Shown one piece after another: positions 8,805-17,404 of a DNA stretch of 64,000 nucleotides. How positions within the stretch are numbered: the first letter of the stretch is position 1; every line of letters begins with the position of its first letter. The position numbers and the translations under genes are program-made. The stretch lies in assembly GCF_012974865.1 (NCBI RefSeq), contig NZ_CP043633.1:3283501-3347500 (forward strand). Direction: 5' to 3'. The stretch comes from Nonlabens sp. Ci31. GTDB lineage: Bacteria; Bacteroidota; Bacteroidia; Flavobacteriales; Flavobacteriaceae. A model generated the notes under the pieces. It had not been told where the DNA came from. It saw nothing but the letters and a program-made list of their open reading frames with translations, and did no database searches.

Positions 8805-9563
8805 TCAATAGCTTTTTAGGGTAAAGCCAAAGGTCAAGAAGTTGTCCTCTTGTTGTTGATTTTCTATCACTATGTTTTCAAAGCTATAAATATAGTTGAT
8901 CTTAAAGTTTAAAAATTTCCAAAGTGGAAATTCTAAACTGATATCTGCTTGCCATCGAAAGTTATTGCTTTGCTCCAAAGATGGCTGAAAGTAAAATTCA
9001 TGGTTGACAATTACTTTCTTTTTAAACAATAGGTATTTACCATTAACCCATACCGTAGCACGGAAAGTGTCGATCGATTCACTTCCATCATACTCAGAGA
9101 TGTTAAAATTAGTTTTACCAAAGTCTGTTTGCTCATATTCGGTCGACATTGCAATTTTAAGCCAGTACTCTTTTTTATGGAGAAGTTGATAAGTGACTCC
9201 TGCTCCTACCAAGTATCTCAAATCAATTTCCCTTCTAAAATTCGTGCTTACAAAACCTAGTAATAAAGGGTATATTTTTCGCTCAGGGTTTAAATATAAA
9301 AAGTTGAGACTTAAAATATCTTCATCTGCCTTCTCCTTCCCGAACTCTTGATAAACATAAGAGTTTTGTGTTTTGAATACCCATTTTTTTAAAGGCCTAA
9401 AACTGAAATCTGATTTTGCTCTAAAAATCAAGGTTTCTACATTTCCTCCTTGATAAAACCCAGTTAAAGAAAGATTTGCCTTTAACTTTAGCGTATCGCT
9501 TTCGTTGATTTGGGCAGAAAGGAAAATAGGTAGAAAAAATAAAAAGTACAAAATGTTTTTCAT
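8805..9563 (-). CDS. DUF481-type outer-membrane beta-barrel protein
   Basis: 252 residues with a signal peptide (MKNILYFLFFLPIFLSAQ) followed by alternating hydrophobic/polar beta strands and a C-terminal strand ending in Tyr, the usual outer-membrane insertion signal. The early LSLTGFYQGGNVET block and the repeated strand-turn pattern match DUF481, a family of barrels sometimes described as salt-induced. Nothing suggests an enzymatic role. It is monocistronic, with large gaps on both sides. Confidence 0.75.
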   Translation of the reverse strand: MKNILYFLFFLPIFLSAQINESDTLKLKANLSLTGFYQGGNVETLIFRAKSDFSFRPLKKWVFKTQNSYVYQEFGKEKADEDILSLNFLYLNPERKIYPLLLGFVSTNFRREIDLRYLVGAGVTYQLLHKKEYWLKIAMSTEYEQTDFGKTNFNISEYDGSESIDTFRATVWVNGKYLLFKKKVIVNHEFYFQPSLEQSNNFRWQADISLEFPLWKFLNFKINYIYSFENIVIENQQQEDNFLTFGFTLKSY

Positions 9564-10003
9564 TATATCACACTATAATATGATTCAATTTAAAAAGCGC
9601 AAGATACTTATTTACACAGGACTAGTTGAAAAATTTGACTACATTTATTTGTGGTAAAGCGCCACAATATCGAGTGGTTGATTTACTAAACTATTCAAAA
9701 TAAAGTTATTTAAATTGCGTAACCTATTTTGTGATAAGCTCTAAAAAAGACTTTGAAGACATAACCATTAGATATGCGCGTACCATCTTATGTGATTCAA
9801 ATAGCAGACCGTAAACATCTGTGAATTTAGAAAGTGATTTCTATTTAGAAAATAAATAACGCTTTCGCGAAAGCGGAATTACAACAGTTCATAAGACCCC
9901 ATTAGTAATGAGTTTGTATATTTACATTGTGGCTAAAACCTTAATAGTTAGAACCCAGACAACCTATAATATGTTTTCTTTAAAAAGAGTAATTAACCCA
10001 TAA
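9564..10003. other. intergenic region before the histidine kinase
   Basis: 440 bp. It contains a palindrome copy (9860-9875) and a TATATTTA at 9917-9924 that could be the -7 box of the kinase gene with a ~80 nt leader. No coding frame or RNA gene recognised. Confidence 0.5.
9860..9875. repeat. dispersed palindrome copy 3 (exact, intergenic)
   Basis: Exact 16-bp consensus CGCTTTCGCGAAAGCG, about 130 bp upstream of the histidine kinase gene. Confidence 0.92.
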
Positions 10004-11218
10004 ATGATTACACCTCCTATTCCAGATAATGAACTCCAAAGGCAAGCTGCTGTTGAAAAATACCGATTGCTAGACACCATGCCAGAAGAGAGTTATGACA
10101 ACATCACTTCTATTATTTCAACCATTTGCGATGCTCCTATTTCTTTAATAACACTGGTAGATAAAAACAGGAACTTTATCAAGTCGAGGAACGGGCTAGA
10201 TATTTCAGAATCACCTAGAGACACTTCCTTTTGTGGTCATGCTATTGCTGGTAATGATGATATTATGATTGTTCCCGACGCCAGAGAAGATGAGCGTTTT
10301 AAAGGAAATTCCTTAGTTAATGACTTTAAATTAATTTTCTATGCAGGTGCTTCCCTAATTGATAAAAATGGTTATAAGTTAGGGACATTGTGTGTTTACG
10401 ATCACAAACCTCGAACTCTTACAGAGAAGCAAAAAGGTGCTCTAAAAGCAATGGCCAAACAAGTAATGTCACTTTTTGAAGAACGATTTCAAACTTTTGA
10501 ACTGCAAAAGCTCAAAGAGCAGGTTGATGTGCGTAATCAAGAACTAAAAGATTTTGCTGGTATTGTATCGCACGACCTGAAATCACCTTTGTCTAATATC
10601 ATCATGATCGCAGAATTATTGCAAAAAGGAGAAAAAAACTTATCTAAACAATCTGACGAATATTTAGGTTATTTAAAAGAGAGCTCTAACAGTATGAGTC
10701 GCTATATAGACGGAATGCTGCAATTTTACCGAAGTGAAGAATTGGTTAGTGAAGATTATGATGAAGTTAGTTATGTTGATCTTATCGAAGAGGTGGTCGC
10801 AATGACTGTAGTAGATGAAAGTGTAGAAGTACGCTATACTCCTGAAAAAGAAACCAGCTTAATAACTAACGAGATAGCATTACAGCAAATTCTTATCAAT
10901 TTGATTTCTAATGCCGTAAAATACAGCGATAAAGACCATACTAAGATCGATATAAAACTGATCACACATCAAGAAGAGTATGAAATAAGCGTACGAGATA
11001 ATGGAAGTGGTATTGCTCCAGAGAATATCGATTCTGTATTCAAGTTGTTCTATGTGGCAGCAAAACAAGATAGAAACGGCAAACAAGGAACCGGAATAGG
11101 ACTTGCTACAGTGGCCAGACTTTTAGAGCATATGGATGGGCATATAACTGTTGAATCCCAATTAGGAGAATGGACAGAATTTAAAGTACATCTTGCTAAG
11201 AAGGTAAAAATATCTTAA
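10004..11218 (+). CDS. GAF-domain sensor histidine kinase
   Basis: Soluble two-component sensor. Residues ~20-160 form a GAF domain (ICDAPISLITLVD, TSFCGHAI). A short coiled linker leads to the HisKA domain with phospho-acceptor His190 in SHDLKSPL, then the HATPase domain with the N box (NLISNAVKYSD), G1 (DNGSGI) and G2 (GTGIGLA). No transmembrane helix is visible, so it should sense a cytoplasmic signal. There is no response regulator or receiver domain nearby; it is an orphan kinase. A strong bidirectional terminator follows. Confidence 0.92.
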   Translation: MITPPIPDNELQRQAAVEKYRLLDTMPEESYDNITSIISTICDAPISLITLVDKNRNFIKSRNGLDISESPRDTSFCGHAIAGNDDIMIVPDAREDERFKGNSLVNDFKLIFYAGASLIDKNGYKLGTLCVYDHKPRTLTEKQKGALKAMAKQVMSLFEERFQTFELQKLKEQVDVRNQELKDFAGIVSHDLKSPLSNIIMIAELLQKGEKNLSKQSDEYLGYLKESSNSMSRYIDGMLQFYRSEELVSEDYDEVSYVDLIEEVVAMTVVDESVEVRYTPEKETSLITNEIALQQILINLISNAVKYSDKDHTKIDIKLITHQEEYEISVRDNGSGIAPENIDSVFKLFYVAAKQDRNGKQGTGIGLATVARLLEHMDGHITVESQLGEWTEFKVHLAKKVKIS

Positions 11219-11243
11219 TCCATCCATTAGATGTCCCAAAAAG

Positions 11244-11277
11244 AAAAAGCCTTTTGACTTTAATCAAAAGGCTTTTT
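11244..11277. terminator. bidirectional intrinsic terminator
   Basis: Perfect 14-bp stem AAAAAGCCTTTTGA with its complement and a 6-nt loop. It lies between the convergent histidine kinase and PepSY-like genes; A and T runs on both sides fit termination in both directions. Confidence 0.85.
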
Positions 11278-11296
11278 GCGCAAGTGGTTCTCGACC

Positions 11297-11725
11297 CTAT
11301 ACTTTAGAGCCGTCTCGTCTATATTCGACATCTTTATTCTTGCCTTTTTGCTTGAACTCTATATCGTAAAATTCACCTTTAGTAGCGCTTATAACATGCT
11401 CTGCTTCTGCTATTTTCAGGTTTGGAAATTCTCTTTGAATCGCTTTTTGAATCGCTTCAGGGATTTCTTTGTCCTTTATAGAGTTTTCTGTTTCCCTCCA
11501 GGTACCATCTGCATGAAAATCTGCACGGTATTTTTCTCCGCCTTTTTTAAAATGAGCTTCCCAGTATCCGTGAACATCTTGCTCAAAATCTGGATCATTT
11601 TCACCTGGATATTTTAGTTCAAAAGCATCAAGAACCACTTGTGGAGCTTCGTGGTTGGATTTATTTTGACAACTCGCTGATGCCAAAGCAAAAAGAAGGT
11701 ATAAAAAGGTTGCTGTCAGTCTCAT
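11297..11725 (-). CDS. PepSY-like lipoprotein (beta-lactamase-inhibitor-like fold)
   Basis: 142 residues with a lipoprotein signal peptide (ALASASC, lipidated Cys near residue 19). Two repeated alpha/beta PepSY-like units follow, each with the pattern of a short helix and a strand such as YWEAHFKKGGEKYRADF and a terminal VEYRRDGS. This is the flavobacterial PepSY-like family; function is unknown, and family members are thought to act as inhibitors or binding modules outside the inner membrane. It is monocistronic. Confidence 0.78.
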   Translation of the reverse strand: MRLTATFLYLLFALASASCQNKSNHEAPQVVLDAFELKYPGENDPDFEQDVHGYWEAHFKKGGEKYRADFHADGTWRETENSIKDKEIPEAIQKAIQREFPNLKIAEAEHVISATKGEFYDIEFKQKGKNKDVEYRRDGSKV

Positions 11726-11809
11726 GTTTCTTTTTACCGAAGATAATAATTAACAAGAAGTCTGCTGCCCAATTCTATATTAATGTATGTTATAAGATGT
11801 TAATATACA

Positions 11810-13360
11810 TTACCAGCTGATGGGTCTGTAATCCTTCAAGAACTTTCCACACCAATGCTTCCCTGTATTTATTCCATCAAATAAGGGGTCCATTACTCTA
11901 GCCGCACCATCTACAATATCCAGAGGTGGTTGGAAATCATGTACTTCTTGTTTTTGTTTAGAAAGCTGTGCTGGATCTTCGTCAGTAACCCATCCTGTGT
12001 CTACAGCATTCATATAAATTCCATCTTTAGCAAGTGTTCCTGCCGCAGTATGTGTTAGCATATTTAAGGCAGCTTTTGCCATATTGGTATGTGGATGACG
12101 GTCTTCCTTATGGAAGGTATGGAACTTGCCTTCCATCGCGCTTACATTAATAATGTGTTTCTGACCCGTTTGATCCTTTTTCATAATTTCAGAAAGACGG
12201 TTACAGAGTACAAATGGTGCTACAGAATTTACAAGTTGGACCTCTATCATCTCTGTAGTTTCTATCTCGCCCAGTTTTAATCGCCAGCTATTGGTTTTTC
12301 TAAGATCTACTTGCTGTAAGTCGGCATCGAATTTTCCTTCGGGAAAAACTTCTTGTGCTACCAGTGCTTTATCAAAGCTATAAGGGATTTGAGAAAGCTT
12401 AGCGCTGGCACGCAGTCCTATTCCAGGCTCTGGACCATGCCAAGTAACCGGCATATTTTTATTTGAAGAAGCTCCAGGAGTTAATTGTTGGAGTTCCTGA
12501 AGACATATATAATGATCTGTCAATGTTTCTTGCGCAAAAGCGGGTAACTGTTCAAAGCTCAGTTCTTCATTAGGCATTAAATGCGAGTAAAATCCAGATG
12601 GCCTTCTAACGGTTTGAGCAGCATTATTAATCAAAATATCTAGACGCTCGTACTTTTGTTCTATGTAATTACAAAAAATCTCTACGCTAGGTATATGTCT
12701 TAAATCTAAACCATGAACATGTAATCGATGCCCCCATTCTTTAAAATCTGCTTCTTGAGAAAAACGCAATGCACTGTCATGAGGAAATCGCGTCGTAGCG
12801 ATCACCGTAGCACCACCTCGCAATAACATTAGGGTAATGTGATATCCTATTTTTAAACGCGAGCCTGTAATAACCGCTACTTGGTCTTTTACGTTGGCAT
12901 TTTGAAAACGTTTGGCATAATTAAAATCCCCACAATCAGCACACATCTGATCGTAAAAGTGGTGTAGTTTAGTAAACATAGTTTTACAGACGTAACAATT
13001 GCGAGGTGAAGAAAGCTCTCCAGGGTCTTTTTGCGACAGGTCAGCTGCGGTAAGTAATTTAGGAGCTTTAAAAATGGCATCCTCTCGAACACTTCTTATT
13101 CCTGTTTCTTTACGAGCGTGTTTATCCCGTTCTACTTGCTTTCTTTTGATAGCTTTTTTAGCGTCTTTTTTAGAACGCTTGTATTCTTCTCTAGTGGGCC
13201 TAGATATTTTTCCAGCAGCCTTCATTAAGGCCACTCGCTGTTCTTCCGGCAGTTCGAAAATTTGTTTGGGATCATCTATGAATTTATGAAGTGTCTGGAT
13301 ACAGGCCTCTATTTCTTGTGTAGAAGTCTTATTTAAATCCATGTCTTTAGGCTCACTCAT
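11810..13360 (-). CDS. SDR-fold oxidoreductase with N-terminal extension and zinc ribbon
   Basis: 516 residues, twice the size of a classic short-chain dehydrogenase. Residues 1-120 are a charged helical extension; two CxxC pairs (Cys122/125 and Cys140/143) form a likely zinc ribbon. The Rossmann domain starts at ~160 with [11 protein letters not shown], and NNAAQ (the usual NNAG position) is at ~245. The catalytic Ser is at 407 (NVSAM) and Lys at 429, but the Tyr of YxxxK is replaced by Thr425 (TNMAK), so standard SDR chemistry is doubtful. I recall this TNMAKAAL form as conserved in this subfamily. Substrate unknown. Confidence 0.8.
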   Translation of the reverse strand: MSEPKDMDLNKTSTQEIEACIQTLHKFIDDPKQIFELPEEQRVALMKAAGKISRPTREEYKRSKKDAKKAIKRKQVERDKHARKETGIRSVREDAIFKAPKLLTAADLSQKDPGELSSPRNCYVCKTMFTKLHHFYDQMCADCGDFNYAKRFQNANVKDQVAVITGSRLKIGYHITLMLLRGGATVIATTRFPHDSALRFSQEADFKEWGHRLHVHGLDLRHIPSVEIFCNYIEQKYERLDILINNAAQTVRRPSGFYSHLMPNEELSFEQLPAFAQETLTDHYICLQELQQLTPGASSNKNMPVTWHGPEPGIGLRASAKLSQIPYSFDKALVAQEVFPEGKFDADLQQVDLRKTNSWRLKLGEIETTEMIEVQLVNSVAPFVLCNRLSEIMKKDQTGQKHIINVSAMEGKFHTFHKEDRHPHTNMAKAALNMLTHTAAGTLAKDGIYMNAVDTGWVTDEDPAQLSKQKQEVHDFQPPLDIVDGAARVMDPLFDGINTGKHWCGKFLKDYRPISW

Positions 13361-13378
13361 AGTTTTTTATTAAAGGCG

Positions 13379-13386
13379 CAAATTTA
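13379..13386 (-). promoter_or_regulatory. -7 box (TAAATTTG) for the SDR gene
   Basis: Exact TAnnTTTG match on the minus strand, 18 nt before the ATG at 13360. Confidence 0.6.
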
Positions 13387-13621
13387 ATGGTAAAAGCGTG
13401 ATTTAGACAGGCTATTTTTTAATAGTATTTTCATAACAGCCATTTATTTTAGGTGAAAGCTTGTTTTGATTTTGAATTTGCGTTGTGCCTGTCGGCAAGC
13501 AGGAAAGCGATATAGCTAAAGATTTAAAACACGTCTAATTCCATGGAGTAATTTGATGTTCTATACTATCGTTTTTATGTAGAGCTATAACAAGGGTATG
13601 TACTATCCTAAATTATAAGGA

Positions 13622-14542
13622 TTACCTATTTTTTGGAGATGGTTTGATGTCTTTTTTATCGCGTTTGCGACTATTGATAAAATAGACACCTGTTAACATA
13701 ACCGCCGCAGCAATCATGGATTGAGAAGTTATTTCTTCTTCCAAAAAATACCAACCCAAAAGCATCGCAATTACAGGATTCACATAAGAAGAGGTAGCCA
13801 CTTTTTCTGTAGAAATTTTCTTAAGCAAAAAATTAAAAGAAGTAAATGCTGCTATACTGCCGAACAAAATCAAACAAGTCAGTGCTACATAAGCATCAGA
13901 ACTCCAATCTAAAAGAGATACCCAGACTTCATTAAAGGCTAAACTTGCAATGGCAAGAATAACACCAGCAGCAATCATTTGATAGCCAGTAGAAACAAAA
14001 AAGTTTTGTGGAACGTCAGCCTTTGCAACAAATAAACTACCTATACTCCAACTTAGAATACAAGTGAGAATCATTATAATACCCGTTACTGCTCCATCTT
14101 TGGTAGTGATATCATTTTGACTTACTAGAATATACATTCCAGACAACCCTAACAAGACTCCTATAATAGACTTAGGTTGTAAAGCTTTGCGCTGAAGAGT
14201 TCTCATTAAGACTAAGATAAATAATGGTTGTAAAGCTGCTATTAAAGCTGCAAAACTAGTGTCTACATACTTTAACGCCCAGACAAATACACCATTCCCG
14301 TAGGCTAGAAAGAGAAAACCTGCTAGAACAGAGTTTCCCAGCTGTTTTTTAGTAATACGCAAGCTGTAACCTAATGATCTGGCTATGATAAAAATTAAAG
14401 TGCCTGCCGAAGTAAAGCGAATACTGGCAAGCATAAACGGAGATAACTCACTAACCGCCATCTTGTTCCAGAGATAAGTAGAGCCCCAAAACACATAAAT
14501 GGAGAAAAAGGCTAATACAATGAGCAAAGTGCTTCTATTCAT
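13622..14542 (-). CDS. EamA/DMT family transporter
   Basis: 306 residues with ten hydrophobic helices arranged as two EamA repeats. The first repeat has FWGSTYLWNKMA and ALKYVDTSFAALI; the second has GSIAAFTSFNFLLKK and TSSYVNPVIAMLLGW, both family hallmarks. It is probably an inner-membrane metabolite or drug exporter, substrate unknown. The C-terminus is a basic cytoplasmic tail. A near-consensus -7 box ends 4 nt before the ATG. Confidence 0.88.
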   Translation of the reverse strand: MNRSTLLIVLAFFSIYVFWGSTYLWNKMAVSELSPFMLASIRFTSAGTLIFIIARSLGYSLRITKKQLGNSVLAGFLFLAYGNGVFVWALKYVDTSFAALIAALQPLFILVLMRTLQRKALQPKSIIGVLLGLSGMYILVSQNDITTKDGAVTGIIMILTCILSWSIGSLFVAKADVPQNFFVSTGYQMIAAGVILAIASLAFNEVWVSLLDWSSDAYVALTCLILFGSIAAFTSFNFLLKKISTEKVATSSYVNPVIAMLLGWYFLEEEITSQSMIAAAVMLTGVYFINSRKRDKKDIKPSPKNR

Positions 14543-14546
14543 TTGG

Positions 14547-14554
14547 TAAATCTA
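14547..14554 (-). promoter_or_regulatory. candidate -7 box (TAGATTTA) for the EamA gene
   Basis: Matches TAnnTTTG except the last base. It lies exactly 4 nt from the ATG, the same spacing seen at five other genes here. Confidence 0.4.
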
Positions 14555-14611
14555 AATCTTTTAGGTGTTTTATATCTTTACTGCGATAGTTATTATTATA
14601 CATAGCATAAA

Positions 14612-14636
14612 AAAACCGCTAATAAATAGCGGTTTT
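14612..14636 (-). terminator. intrinsic terminator of the aldehyde dehydrogenase gene
   Basis: 9-bp stem AAAACCGCT/AGCGGTTTT with a 7-nt loop; on the minus strand it is followed by a run of seven T. Confidence 0.8.
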
Positions 14637-14657
14637 AATTCCATAAGATTTTAGAAG

Positions 14658-16040
14658 TTAGTCTAGTAAACTAATCGCCTTTACATTAACAAATTCTTTC
14701 ATTCCAAAACCTGAATGCTCTCTTCCATAACCAGAGTCTTTCACGCCGCCAAATGGCATATCTGGTTGTGCAGTTCCAAAGGAGTTGATAAATATCATGC
14801 CAGTATCAAAATGATCCTGAGCAATTCGTACTGCTTTATTAGTATCTTTACTGAAGATCCCACCACCTAGCCCGAAACGACTATCATTTGCAATGCGTAT
14901 CGCTTCTTCTTGGTTTTTTGCCAAGATTAAGGAAGCAACTGGTCCGAATAACTCCTCTTCATAAGCAGGTTGGCCAGGCTGCACATTTCCTAAAACTGTT
15001 GATGGGTAATAAAACCCTTCACCATCTGGAATTTTTCCTCCACATAATATTTCGGCTCCTTTGGAAACACTTTCTTCAACTTGTTCCTGTATTTTTTTTC
15101 TGAGATCATGTCGTGCCATAGGACCTAGTTGAGATTCTTTGTCTGTCGGATCTCCTAATTTTATCTCGCTCATGCCTTTTACAAAACCCTTTTTAAATTT
15201 TTCAAAAATAGATTCTACAACTATAAATCTTTTTGCTGCGACACATGTTTCACCATTATTGTAGATTCTGCCATTTATGCATTTTTCTATAGCTAGTTCG
15301 ATATCTGCATCTTCAAGAACCATATAAGCGTCATTACTTCCCAATTCCATTACAGTTTTCTTGACAGACGCGCCAGCCTGTTTTGCAACTTGAGCACCGC
15401 CAGAAGCACTTCCTGTGAAAGTGACACCGCGTATTAATTTATGTTCAATAATAGCGTCACTTACATCGTGATTAATAATCAACACAGTGAATAGATCTTT
15501 AGGAAGTCCTGCCTCTTCAAAGATCTCTTTCAATTTAATAGCGCTTCCAGTTACGTTTTCAGCATGTTTAAGGAGTATAGCGTTACCTGCCATTAAGTTT
15601 ACGATAGCATAACGTACCACTTGATATGCCGGATAGTTCCAAGGTTGGATCCCATATATTACTCCCATAGGAGAATAAGTGATGATCCCTTTACCACCAT
15701 TAGCAAGGTGTTTTTCCTCTGCAGCTAACTCTTTAGGGGCTATCTGAGCTGAATGCTCGCAAATCGCTGTACAAAGATCTACTTCTTGCTCACCATGTGT
15801 TAGAAGCTTACCCATTTCTTGAGTCATGAGTTTACTGAGCTCTTGCTTATGCTCTTGAAACTTCACTCCTATTTTTTTTATGATAGCGCCGCGTTCATCA
15901 ATAGATTTATTTTTCCATTTAGTGAAAGCTTTATGACATAACTCTAAAGAAGAAAGAGCTTCTTTTTCGGTCATACGGTCGTATGATTTGATATCTTTTC
16001 CTGTGGCTGGATTAATTGTAGTAATCTTTTTATCACTCAT
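14658..16040 (-). CDS. NAD(P)-dependent aldehyde dehydrogenase, succinate-semialdehyde dehydrogenase-like
   Basis: Oxidises an aldehyde to the acid. In the 460-residue chain Glu232 (MELGS) is the general base and Cys266 (GETCVAA) the nucleophile; the nucleotide-binding FTGSASGG is at ~208-215, and the ending GGVKDSGYGREHS is typical of GabD-type enzymes. The ATG at 16040 is preferred: a longer frame would need a TTG codon that lies within a TATTTTTG promoter-like box. It is monocistronic with a strong terminator. It may work with the decarboxylase upstream in GABA-like metabolism, but they are 6 kb apart and this is only a guess. Confidence 0.85.
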   Translation of the reverse strand: MSDKKITTINPATGKDIKSYDRMTEKEALSSLELCHKAFTKWKNKSIDERGAIIKKIGVKFQEHKQELSKLMTQEMGKLLTHGEQEVDLCTAICEHSAQIAPKELAAEEKHLANGGKGIITYSPMGVIYGIQPWNYPAYQVVRYAIVNLMAGNAILLKHAENVTGSAIKLKEIFEEAGLPKDLFTVLIINHDVSDAIIEHKLIRGVTFTGSASGGAQVAKQAGASVKKTVMELGSNDAYMVLEDADIELAIEKCINGRIYNNGETCVAAKRFIVVESIFEKFKKGFVKGMSEIKLGDPTDKESQLGPMARHDLRKKIQEQVEESVSKGAEILCGGKIPDGEGFYYPSTVLGNVQPGQPAYEEELFGPVASLILAKNQEEAIRIANDSRFGLGGGIFSKDTNKAVRIAQDHFDTGMIFINSFGTAQPDMPFGGVKDSGYGREHSGFGMKEFVNVKAISLLD

Positions 16041-16285
16041 AATTATTATTTTCAAAAATATAATCAGATTGAGTGGTATATCCAGTTAAAAAAATAAGAA
16101 GACTATCTATAAAAAGAGTTAATAGATGCTCTAAGAACAACGCATAAAAGGTCCTTCTTAATAAGATGGTATTTCTAAAAAATTAGAATTAAATATAAAT
16201 CTAAAGCACAAAGACTAAAAGTATTCAAACCTTTTTATATTACTTAAAAGAATTGATAAGTACTGTGAAAATAGAACATAAAAAA

Positions 16286-16308
16286 AGCCCATCTAAATTA
16301 GATGGGCT
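16286..16308 (-). terminator. intrinsic terminator of the cold shock gene
   Basis: 10-bp stem AGCCCATCTA with its complement and a 3-nt loop, followed by a T run on the minus strand. Confidence 0.82.
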
Positions 16309-16332
16309 CTGTAAGAAATTTAAAGAATCGAA

Positions 16333-16527
16333 TTAGTCGATTACTCTAACATTAACGGCATTTAAGCCTTTTTTTCCTTCTTTTAGTTCGAATTCAACTT
16401 TGTCACCTTCACGGATCTCATCGATTAAACCTGTTACGTGTGCAAAATGTTCCTGACCTGATCCTTCTTCTGTGATAAATCCAAATCCTTTTGCGTCATT
16501 GAAAAATTTTACTGTACCTGTACTCAT
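16333..16527 (-). CDS. cold shock domain protein (CspA family)
   Basis: 64-residue single cold shock domain that binds single-stranded RNA/DNA. RNP1 is KGFGFI; RNP2 is the variant EHFAHV, where E. coli has a Val-Phe-Val-His type sequence. The C-terminal GLNAVNVRVI strand is typical. Upstream of the start there is no promoter box nearby, but an exact TAnnTTTG on the same strand at 16683-16690 predicts a ~150-nt leader, as for temperature-regulated csp genes. A terminator follows 25 bp after the stop. Confidence 0.93.
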   Translation of the reverse strand: MSTGTVKFFNDAKGFGFITEEGSGQEHFAHVTGLIDEIREGDKVEFELKEGKKGLNAVNVRVID

Positions 16528-16682
16528 CTGTAATAATTTAAATTAATAATACTTCTTATTTAGTTTGAAAAGCCGCTCCACAAGAGTATTCACCATGGAT
16601 AAGCTCGATATAACTAGAAAAATGATAAAAAATAAATAAGAAATCCTACTAAATTTTATGACCATATACTCCAATCATAATG
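16528..16682 (-). promoter_or_regulatory. probable long 5' leader of the cold shock mRNA
   Basis: The nearest -7 box upstream of the csp gene is about 155 nt away, so the transcript should carry a long AU-rich untranslated leader. In known cspA genes such leaders fold in a temperature-dependent way. I have not folded this one. Confidence 0.4.
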
Positions 16683-16690
16683 CAAAAGTA
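16683..16690 (-). promoter_or_regulatory. -7 box (TACTTTTG), probable csp promoter
   Basis: Exact consensus on the minus strand, 155 nt upstream of the csp ATG. Confidence 0.45.
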
Positions 16691-16824
16691 ATCATTTTAT
16701 TTAAAGTAGCAGTTAAAAAACAATAAAAACATACATAATTTTATATAAAATTACAAATCGTCCTGTAAAAGACTGTCAATCATAATTTTGTGCTGGATTA
16801 AAGCGGGACTTTAAACTACCTAAA

Positions 16825-16862
16825 CAATAAAAGCTATTTCAGTACTGAAATAGCTTTTATTG
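16825..16862. terminator. perfect 38-bp palindrome acting as terminator
   Basis: Every base of the left 19 pairs with the right 19, without a spacer (centre GT/AC at 16843-16844). It sits 17 bp after the J-KTSC gene; in RNA it would form a ~17-bp stem with a 4-nt loop and U-rich flanks. Confidence 0.8.
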
Positions 16863-16879
16863 TATTTTAGAATCAGGAA

Positions 16880-17329
16880 TTATGCTTCCTGTAAATCTTT
16901 CTTTGACTTGCGGTATAAGAAGTTGTTGAAGATATTGCGTTTTGCAAATCGATAACGATTATCTGCATTGATTAATTTCTTAAACATCTTTACATCTACT
17001 CCAAAATACTCATAAGTAGTACCATCGGTAAAAACTACCTCTAATACTCGACCTTTATGATCAAAGTCTTGAATTCCTGTATTGGTAATTGTTTCTGTAT
17101 ACTCATTGATATTTGCTTCCTTCGTTTCTGGAGCAATACTTACTAGAAAGTGGTAACCATCTATAATTTCACGACTCATCACCTCAGCTTCTTCCTTTTT
17201 TTCATCCCCATCTTGGAATTTATCTGGATGCCATTCTTTTACTAAATTGCGGTAACTTTTCTTTAACTCTTTAAGATTGATGTCTTTCTCTACGTTGAAC
17301 ATCTTTTTGTACTGATTGATACGCTTCAT
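16880..17329 (-). CDS. J domain-KTSC domain fusion protein
   Basis: 149 residues. Residues ~5-62 form a J domain with HPD at 34-36 (KEWHPDKF), which stimulates DnaK ATPase. Residues ~90-147 match the KTSC domain (VFTDGTTYEYFGV, followed by FKKLINA), named after a lysyl-tRNA synthetase-associated module and of unknown role. The fusion suggests a DnaK co-chaperone specialised for one target. It has its own consensus promoter and ends at a perfect palindrome. Confidence 0.82.
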   Translation of the reverse strand: MKRINQYKKMFNVEKDINLKELKKSYRNLVKEWHPDKFQDGDEKKEEAEVMSREIIDGYHFLVSIAPETKEANINEYTETITNTGIQDFDHKGRVLEVVFTDGTTYEYFGVDVKMFKKLINADNRYRFAKRNIFNNFLYRKSKKDLQEA

Positions 17330-17352
17330 GTGCTCCTCTTTTTAAGGCCGCG

Positions 17353-17380
17353 CAAAAGTACATCATTTAAAAGGGAACAA
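17353..17380 (-). promoter_or_regulatory. complete Bacteroidetes-type promoter for the J-KTSC gene
   Basis: TTG (17378-17380), 17-nt spacer and TACTTTTG (17353-17360) on the minus strand, 23 nt before the ATG. Both boxes agree with the sigma consensus described for Bacteroidetes, making it the best-formed promoter in the window. Confidence 0.65.
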
Positions 17381-17404
17381 ATGTTAAAATATCAATAGGC
17401 ATTA

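Noticed and set aside
13490..13506. CCTGTCGGCAAGCAGG near 13488 as a second dispersed repeat
   Set aside because: Only one copy in this window; cannot support a family of repeats.
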